From Desulfobacteraceae bacterium (GTDB taxonomy: Bacteria; Desulfobacterota; Desulfobacteria; Desulfobacterales; Desulfobacteraceae), in contig JAFLJU010000481.1 in the NCBI GenBank assembly GCA_022712835.1, positions 1-5,235 of the forward strand: a DNA stretch of 5,235 nucleotides. Direction: 5' to 3'. The notes below the pieces were generated by a model. The model was given only the letters and a program-made list of their open reading frames with translations. It was not told the origin of the DNA and searched no databases. Positions 1-5,235 of this stretch are shown here, piece by piece. The position numbers were made by a program, and so were the translations under genes. Within the stretch, counting starts at the first letter, position 1. Each line of letters starts with the position of its first letter.

Positions 1-80
1 GGCGCCACAACAATTTCAACATCTTCGCTGACAATTGCTTTTTGTGGTGTAACTACTTCAAGAAATAGTTTTTCAGCCAT
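1..80 (-). CDS. atpC: F1 ATP synthase epsilon subunit, N-terminal fragment (cut by window edge)
   Basis: Epsilon is the small rotor-stalk subunit that joins gamma to the c-ring and can inhibit ATP hydrolysis. Only the first 26 codons lie in the window; the frame runs open off the left edge. The visible protein starts MAEKLFLEVVTPQKAIVSED and continues into a V-E-I-V-V-A strand, which is the typical start of the epsilon N-terminal beta-sandwich (family pattern L-x-V-V-T-P-x-x-x-x-x-S-E). The ATG is preceded by a strong Shine-Dalgarno sequence, GGAGGG, with a 5-base spacer. It begins 14 bases after the atpD stop, the usual last position of the F1 operon. The C-terminal helical, regulatory domain is not visible, so nothing can be said about its inhibitory function. 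Confidence 0.95.
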   Translation of the reverse strand, partial: MAEKLFLEVVTPQKAIVSEDVEIVVA

Positions 81-94
81 GATATCCCTCCAGC

Positions 95-1543
<1,449 letters not shown>

Positions 1544-1547
1544 TTAT

Positions 1548-2444
1548 CTATCCCTTAAGTGCCTCTGCACCGCCAACAATATCCATAAGATCGGAGGTAA
1601 TACCCGACTGCCTTGTTTTGTTGTATATTGTCTGGAGTTCGTTCACCATATCTTCACATGCCTTGGTTGCATTTTCCATGGCTCTCATTCGAGCAGCATG
1701 TTCACTGGTGGACGTCTGGAGCAGCGCATCATATATCTGAATAAAAATATTCTTTGGCAGCATCTCACTCAACAGGGCATCGGAAGAAGGTTCACAGATA
1801 TGTTCGGGCAAGAACTCTCCATCTGCGTTAGCTTCTTCTGTTCCCAAAGCCACATCTGCAAGAGAAGGGATGGGAAGGATCTGTTTGAGAGTGGGAATCT
1901 GTTTTGCCATGTTTTCAAACTGGGAATAAATCAGATATACTTCATCAACAGCTCCGTCAAGGAAACTGTCTATCATTTTTTGTCCCGATGTGGATGCCAC
2001 TGAGAAGGCAACATTTCCACCAACCACACCTAAATATTCATCTTCAATGGGATTGGGGCTTTTCTTTGCCCAGTCTCTTCCTCTTTTACCAAAACAGATA
2101 ATAGAGACATCCTTGCCTGCAAGCTCGGTTTCGATTAATTCTTCAGCTTTAGCAATCAAACTATTGTTAAAACCGCCACAAAGTCCTCTGTCAGATGTAC
2201 AGAGAATTACGGCCACTTTTTTGACTTCTTCACGGGGGACAAGCAAGGGACTTGCATCCTCACCGGATTTACCGGCAATGCTTCCCAAAACTTCAGCAAA
2301 CTTGGAAGCATAGGGTTCAAATGCTTCCATTCTCAGCTGGGACCCGCGCAATCTTGAAGTGGCGACCATCTTCATGGCAGAGGTAATCTGTCTAGTCTTT
2401 TTTACACTGACTATTTTCGATTTTACTTCTTTTAATGTTGCCAT
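1548..2444 (-). CDS. atpG: F1 ATP synthase gamma subunit
   Basis: Gamma is the central rotor shaft whose coiled coil turns inside the alpha3-beta3 hexamer and couples ion flow to catalysis. The 298-residue product is slightly longer than E. coli gamma (about 287). The N-terminal helix begins MATLKEVKSKIVSVKKTRQI and continues T-S-A-M-K-M-V-A, the conserved family start. The conserved CTSDRGLCGGFN lies at 82-93 in the Rossmann-like middle domain. The C-terminal helix (about 240-298) contains ENATKA, YNKTRQ and ITSDLMDIVGGAEAL; most homologues have Glu at one or both acidic positions of this signature, so the Asp residues are mild variants. The extra length appears to sit in a polar stretch around 200-220. 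The ATG follows AGGTGA by 6 bases. It is 61 bases downstream of atpA and 46 upstream of atpD, with no terminator in either gap. Confidence 0.98.
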   Translation of the reverse strand: MATLKEVKSKIVSVKKTRQITSAMKMVATSRLRGSQLRMEAFEPYASKFAEVLGSIAGKSGEDASPLLVPREEVKKVAVILCTSDRGLCGGFNNSLIAKAEELIETELAGKDVSIICFGKRGRDWAKKSPNPIEDEYLGVVGGNVAFSVASTSGQKMIDSFLDGAVDEVYLIYSQFENMAKQIPTLKQILPIPSLADVALGTEEANADGEFLPEHICEPSSDALLSEMLPKNIFIQIYDALLQTSTSEHAARMRAMENATKACEDMVNELQTIYNKTRQSGITSDLMDIVGGAEALKG

Positions 2445-2465
2445 ATGATCTCACCTTTACGCCTA

Positions 2466-2493
2466 ATTTTAATGAAAATTTTCACCATAAAAT
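2466..2493. repeat. AT-rich imperfect inverted repeat in the atpA-atpG spacer
   Basis: The 61-base gap between the atpA stop and the atpG start contains a perfect 12-base palindrome, TGAAAATTTTCA, at 2473-2484. It is flanked by a further matching pair, ATTTTA and TAAAAT, with one unpaired base on one side and three on the other. As RNA it could form a weak, nearly all A-U hairpin once the central bases are opened as a loop. It has no GC stem and no following U-tract in the direction of transcription, so it does not look like a terminator. It may influence message stability or translation of gamma, or be chance in AT-rich sequence. Confidence 0.35.
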
Positions 2494-2505
2494 CCAAAAA
2501 CAACC

Positions 2506-4020
2506 CTAAATGGTATCCTTGAATTCTTCGTCATAGGCTTCAAGGCATTGTTTCAATTTGCCTTCGATCTCCGCAGTAATCTCTTGTTTTTCTTTCAAGC
2601 CTGCAAAAACCTCAGGAAAACGATTTTCAACAAAGGGGTAAAGACCCTCTTCATATTTTGCAACCGCTTCTCTGGGGTATTTATCAATATAACCCTTGGT
2701 TCCGGCATAAAGCGCAGTTACCATTTTTTCCATGGGAAGCGGTTTGAACTGAGGTTGTTTCAAAAGTTCAACAAGGCGTTCACCACGGGTCAGCTGTTTT
2801 TGAGTCGCAGCATCAAGATCAGACCCAAATGCGGCAAAGGCTTCCAATTCACGGAACTGAGCCAGATCAAGCCTCAATGTACCTGCCACTTGTTTCATGG
2901 CTTTTACCTGGGCTGCCCCACCAACTCTTGATACGGAAAGTCCAACATCAATAGCAGGCCTGATACCGGAAAAGAAAAGATCCTTGTCCAGAAAGATCTG
3001 ACCATCGGTGATGGAGATAACGTTTGTGGGGATAAAGGCCGACACGTCCCCTTCCTGGGTTTCAATGATGGGAAGGGCAGTCATGGAACCGGCACCTTTC
3101 TCATCGGAAAGTTTGGCTGATCTTTCAAGCAACCGGGAATGGTTGTAAAAAATATCACCAGGGAAAGCCTCACGTCCTGGCGGACGCCTAAGAAGCAGAG
3201 ATACCTGACGATAAGCAACAGCCTGTTTTGAAAGATCATCGTAAACAATCAGAGAATGCTCACCCTTATCTCTGAAATACTCGGCCATGGCACAGCCAGC
3301 ATAGGGAGCCAGGTACTGCATGGCAGCAGACTCAGAAGCAGATGCCACAACAACCGTGGTGTATTCCATGGCGCCATGCTCTTCAAGAGCGGCAACTACC
3401 TGGGCTACTGTTGATTTTTTCTGACCACAGGCAACATAGACACATTTGATGCCGCTATCTTTCTGAGCAATAATGGCATCAACGGCAACGGCAGTTTTAC
3501 CAATCTGGCGATCTCCAATGATCAACTCACGCTGACCACGACCAACCGGGGTCATGCCGTCAATTGCTTTGGAACCTGTGTAACAAGGTTCGTGAACACC
3601 TTTCCTGTCAATAACACCGGGGGCAATCAACTCCATGTTCATGTATATATCTGAATTGATCGGGCCTTTGCCGTCCACAGGTTCACCTGTTGTGGTTACA
3701 ACACGTCCCAACAGAGCCTCTCCAACGGGAACAGATGCAATGCGATCAGTTCTTTTTACCACATCGCCCTCTTTGATGACCTTATCATCACCTAGGATGG
3801 CAACACCGACATTATCTGACTCAAGGTTCAAAGCAAGGCCCAAAATTCCACCGGGAAATTCAACCAGCTCCATAGCTTTTACTTTTTCCAAGCCGTATAC
3901 ACGGGCAATACCATCACCCGCAGAGAGAACAACACCTGTTTCGCTCAGATCAACTTCTGCATCAAAGCCTTTAATCTGATCTTTTATTATCTGGCTTATT
4001 TCTTCCGCTTTAATTTCCAT
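2506..4020 (-). CDS. atpA: F1 ATP synthase alpha subunit
   Basis: Alpha alternates with beta in the F1 hexamer, carries the non-catalytic nucleotide sites and supplies the arginine finger to the catalytic sites. The product has 504 residues, close to E. coli (513). The N-terminal segment (1-25) that binds delta is followed by the beta-barrel domain (about 26-95). The nucleotide-binding domain has the P-loop GDRQIGKT at 169-176 (Lys175; E. coli has Thr where this protein has Ile173) and Walker B LIVYDD ending at 261-262. The signature [10 protein letters not shown] at 355-364 is followed directly by the arginine finger Arg365 in SRVGGAAQ. A helical C-terminal domain follows (about 380-504). 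The start ATG shares one base with the atpH stop (TAATG), and AGGTGAG lies 8 bases upstream inside atpH, pointing to translational coupling. It ends with TAG. Confidence 0.99.
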   Translation of the reverse strand: MEIKAEEISQIIKDQIKGFDAEVDLSETGVVLSAGDGIARVYGLEKVKAMELVEFPGGILGLALNLESDNVGVAILGDDKVIKEGDVVKRTDRIASVPVGEALLGRVVTTTGEPVDGKGPINSDIYMNMELIAPGVIDRKGVHEPCYTGSKAIDGMTPVGRGQRELIIGDRQIGKTAVAVDAIIAQKDSGIKCVYVACGQKKSTVAQVVAALEEHGAMEYTTVVVASASESAAMQYLAPYAGCAMAEYFRDKGEHSLIVYDDLSKQAVAYRQVSLLLRRPPGREAFPGDIFYNHSRLLERSAKLSDEKGAGSMTALPIIETQEGDVSAFIPTNVISITDGQIFLDKDLFFSGIRPAIDVGLSVSRVGGAAQVKAMKQVAGTLRLDLAQFRELEAFAAFGSDLDAATQKQLTRGERLVELLKQPQFKPLPMEKMVTALYAGTKGYIDKYPREAVAKYEEGLYPFVENRFPEVFAGLKEKQEITAEIEGKLKQCLEAYDEEFKDTI

Positions 4021-4571
4021 TAGACACTCTCACCTTTTTTTAATGTTTCCCGCATATTAATCAGCTGAGTTTTCACGCTGCCATCCAGAACAAGATCACC
4101 GATTTTTGTTATCACTCCGCCAATAAGGCTTGGATCCTGCTCAACATTCAGAACAATCGTTTTTCCCGCTTTTTTAGACAAGGCTTCCTTAATTTTCTCT
4201 ATGGCATCAGAGGATAGCTCTGTTGCAGAGATGACACTGGCCTTAACAACCCCTTTGAGTTCATCGGCCAGATCCTTATAGTAGGAAGCAATCTCCCGCA
4301 AAAAACCAATTCTGCCTTTGTCAAACAAAAGAACCAGAAAAGACTTCATTATGGCTGACAAATCAGTTGCCGCCAAAACCGCTTGAAGCACTTTTTTACG
4401 ATCATTTTTGTTGTACAGAGGATTGGTCAATGCAAGTTCAAATCCTTCCTGTGTGTCAAAAAGCCCAACAACAGCGCCCAACTCTTCATTGTATTGTTCA
4501 GCCTGACCGTCTTCCTGGCCGATAAGAATCAATGCTTTGGCATAACGCCTTGAAACTGCTAAATTTTTCAT
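4020..4571 (-). CDS. atpH: F1 ATP synthase delta subunit (OSCP family)
   Basis: Delta links the top of the alpha3-beta3 hexamer to the b-type peripheral stalk, preventing F1 from turning with the rotor. The 183-residue product is of normal family length (E. coli 177). The N-terminal six-helix domain (about 1-105) begins with the typical S-R-R-Y-A-K-A-L at residues 7-14 and contains [13 protein letters not shown] at 50-62 and [11 protein letters not shown] at 81-91. The C-terminal stalk-binding domain contains the diagnostic [20 protein letters not shown] at 146-165, then V-K-T-Q-L. The start ATG overlaps the atpF stop by one base (TAATG), with AGGTGG 7 bases upstream inside atpF. Its own stop overlaps atpA in the same way. 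Both overlaps imply translation coupled to the neighbours. Confidence 0.98.
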   Translation of the reverse strand: MKNLAVSRRYAKALILIGQEDGQAEQYNEELGAVVGLFDTQEGFELALTNPLYNKNDRKKVLQAVLAATDLSAIMKSFLVLLFDKGRIGFLREIASYYKDLADELKGVVKASVISATELSSDAIEKIKEALSKKAGKTIVLNVEQDPSLIGGVITKIGDLVLDGSVKTQLINMRETLKKGESV

Positions 4572-5173
4572 TATGCCACCACCTTTTTCAAATATTGATC
4601 AACCAGGTTATCCTGATCTTCAGATGAGATGGATTCTTTAATGACGGCTTCTGCTTTTTCCATTGCCAGTTCAACAATTTCCTGTTGAAGCGCGGCCTTG
4701 GCGGCTTTGAATTCCTGTTCGATGGTTCGTTTTGCCATATCTTCCAGCTTATCTGCCTGGGCAGCTGCTTCGGCAAGAATTCTTACCTTGGCTTCTTCAC
4801 CCTGTTTAATATAATCTTCAACAATCTGTTTGGATTCCTGATCAAGATTTTTAAACTTGGCTTGATATTCGGCAAGCATCTTCTCAGCATCAGCTTTTTG
4901 TTGCTCTAAATTGTTCAACTCATCTGCAATCTCTTTTTTGCGGGATGAGAAAAACTCAACAACCGGTTTTTTAGCGATGAAAAATCCGGCTATGGCAAGG
5001 ATACCAAAGTTAAGCACTTTCCAGGTATCGATCTCAAGCCAAGCGTTGTGAACTGCACCACCCGCTGAAGACGCCCAGGCAACTGAACCCGCGCCAGCTA
5101 TAATAGTCGTCACAATACCCGCGGTTTTAAGATGTTGTTTTCCCAAACTACCTAATTTTAATTTAGTCCCCAT
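4571..5173 (-). CDS. atpF: FO ATP synthase subunit b with signal-peptide-like N-terminal extension
   Basis: Subunit b forms the peripheral stator stalk, anchored in the membrane and binding delta at its far end. From the ATG chosen here the product has 200 residues, clearly longer than E. coli b (156). Residues 1-17 are rich in Lys, residues 18-32 are hydrophobic, and A-W-A-S at 32-35 resembles a signal peptidase I site, so the N-terminus looks like a signal peptide. A second hydrophobic segment (about 51-68) ends in A-K-K-P-V-V-E-F-F, the usual b-subunit membrane anchor and its exit. Residues about 75-180 are a long charged, Ala-rich helix of coiled-coil type. A start six bases further upstream (TTG) would be in frame but would leave only one base after the ribosome binding site; the ATG has proper spacing. 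The start overlaps the preceding stop and the stop overlaps atpH. Confidence 0.96.
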   Translation of the reverse strand: MGTKLKLGSLGKQHLKTAGIVTTIIAGAGSVAWASSAGGAVHNAWLEIDTWKVLNFGILAIAGFFIAKKPVVEFFSSRKKEIADELNNLEQQKADAEKMLAEYQAKFKNLDQESKQIVEDYIKQGEEAKVRILAEAAAQADKLEDMAKRTIEQEFKAAKAALQQEIVELAMEKAEAVIKESISSEDQDNLVDQYLKKVVA

Positions 5174-5235
5174 TAACAAGCCCTCCCTAGAATCTTTTCG
5201 CCGATGGCTTTGGCATACGCCTCAACCTCTCCCTG
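5173..5235 (-). CDS. C-terminal end of upstream b-type stator subunit, probably b' (cut by window edge)
   Basis: An open frame enters from the right edge and gives 20 residues (ending EKILGRAC) before a TAA stop. The short tail, with A-Y-A-K-A-I-G-E-K-I-L-G-R, matches the pattern ending many b and b' subunits, where a helix of the form A-x-x-I-x-E-K-x-L-G-R binds delta. Its TAA shares one base with the atpF ATG, so it is translated just before b. Position and ending together suggest a second b-type subunit (b', often called atpF' or atpX), known in deltaproteobacteria, cyanobacteria and others, giving a b/b' heterodimeric stalk. With only 20 residues seen, this is an inference; the reading frame itself is clear. 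Confidence 0.7.
   Translation of the reverse strand, partial: QGEVEAYAKAIGEKILGRAC
5182..5187 (-). promoter_or_regulatory. Shine-Dalgarno sequence of atpF, deciding its start
   Basis: GGGAGG (within AGGGAGGG) lies 8 bases before the atpF ATG and inside the last codons of the upstream gene. An in-frame TTG two codons earlier would sit almost on top of this site, so the ATG is the supported start and the atpF product begins MGTKLKLG. Confidence 0.85.

Noticed and set aside
3635..3979. Plus-strand open frame opposite the atpA N-terminal region
   Set aside because: Antisense shadow of a conserved gene, low-complexity Ser/Thr/Pro product, no supporting context.
4035..4041. Run of seven A on the coding strand near the end of atpH, in the phase of a -1 frameshift heptamer (A AAA AAA)
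   Set aside because: A -1 shift would add one codon and then meet TGA at once, making almost the same protein; the run is better explained as lysine codons plus the A-rich part of the atpA ribosome binding site.
5174..5179. Alternative TTG start for atpF, adding two residues
   Set aside because: It would leave a single base between the GGGAGGG site and the start; the ATG at 5173 has ideal spacing and forms the same TAATG overlap as the other junctions.

Overview
The window holds most of one bacterial F-type ATP synthase operon, read entirely from the minus strand. In transcription order (right to left) it contains the last 20 codons of an upstream b-type stator gene (probably b', atpF'), then atpF (b), atpH (delta), atpA (alpha), atpG (gamma), atpD (beta), and the first 26 codons of atpC (epsilon). 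Five genes are complete and one is cut at each window edge. No RNA gene, mobile element, CRISPR array, origin or horizontally acquired cargo is visible, and there is no non-coding stretch longer than about 61 bases.

Layout: the junctions b'/b, b/delta and delta/alpha are all one-base stop-start overlaps of the form TAATG. Alpha/gamma (61 bases), gamma/beta (46 bases) and beta/epsilon (14 bases) are separated by short spacers. Every complete gene, and the partial atpC, has a recognisable Shine-Dalgarno sequence. No promoter or factor-independent terminator is seen, as expected for the interior of a single transcription unit whose start and end lie outside the window.

How the parts work together: alpha3-beta3 forms the catalytic hexamer, gamma and epsilon form the central rotor shaft, and delta plus the b/b' pair form the peripheral stator. 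The membrane rotor ring (c) and channel subunit (a) are not in the window, so the coupling ion (H+ or Na+) cannot be deduced. All catalytic motifs checked in alpha and beta are intact, so the F1 part looks functional.

Organism: the b'-b-delta-alpha-gamma-beta-epsilon order, the b subunit with a signal-peptide-like N-terminal extension, the moderate base composition and the general protein character suggest a sulfate-reducing deltaproteobacterium (Desulfobacterota, perhaps Desulfobacteraceae). This is inference from recall of related operons, not a database result. This is an ordinary housekeeping region; I found no undescribed system, only modest points about gene coupling and the b subunit N-terminus.
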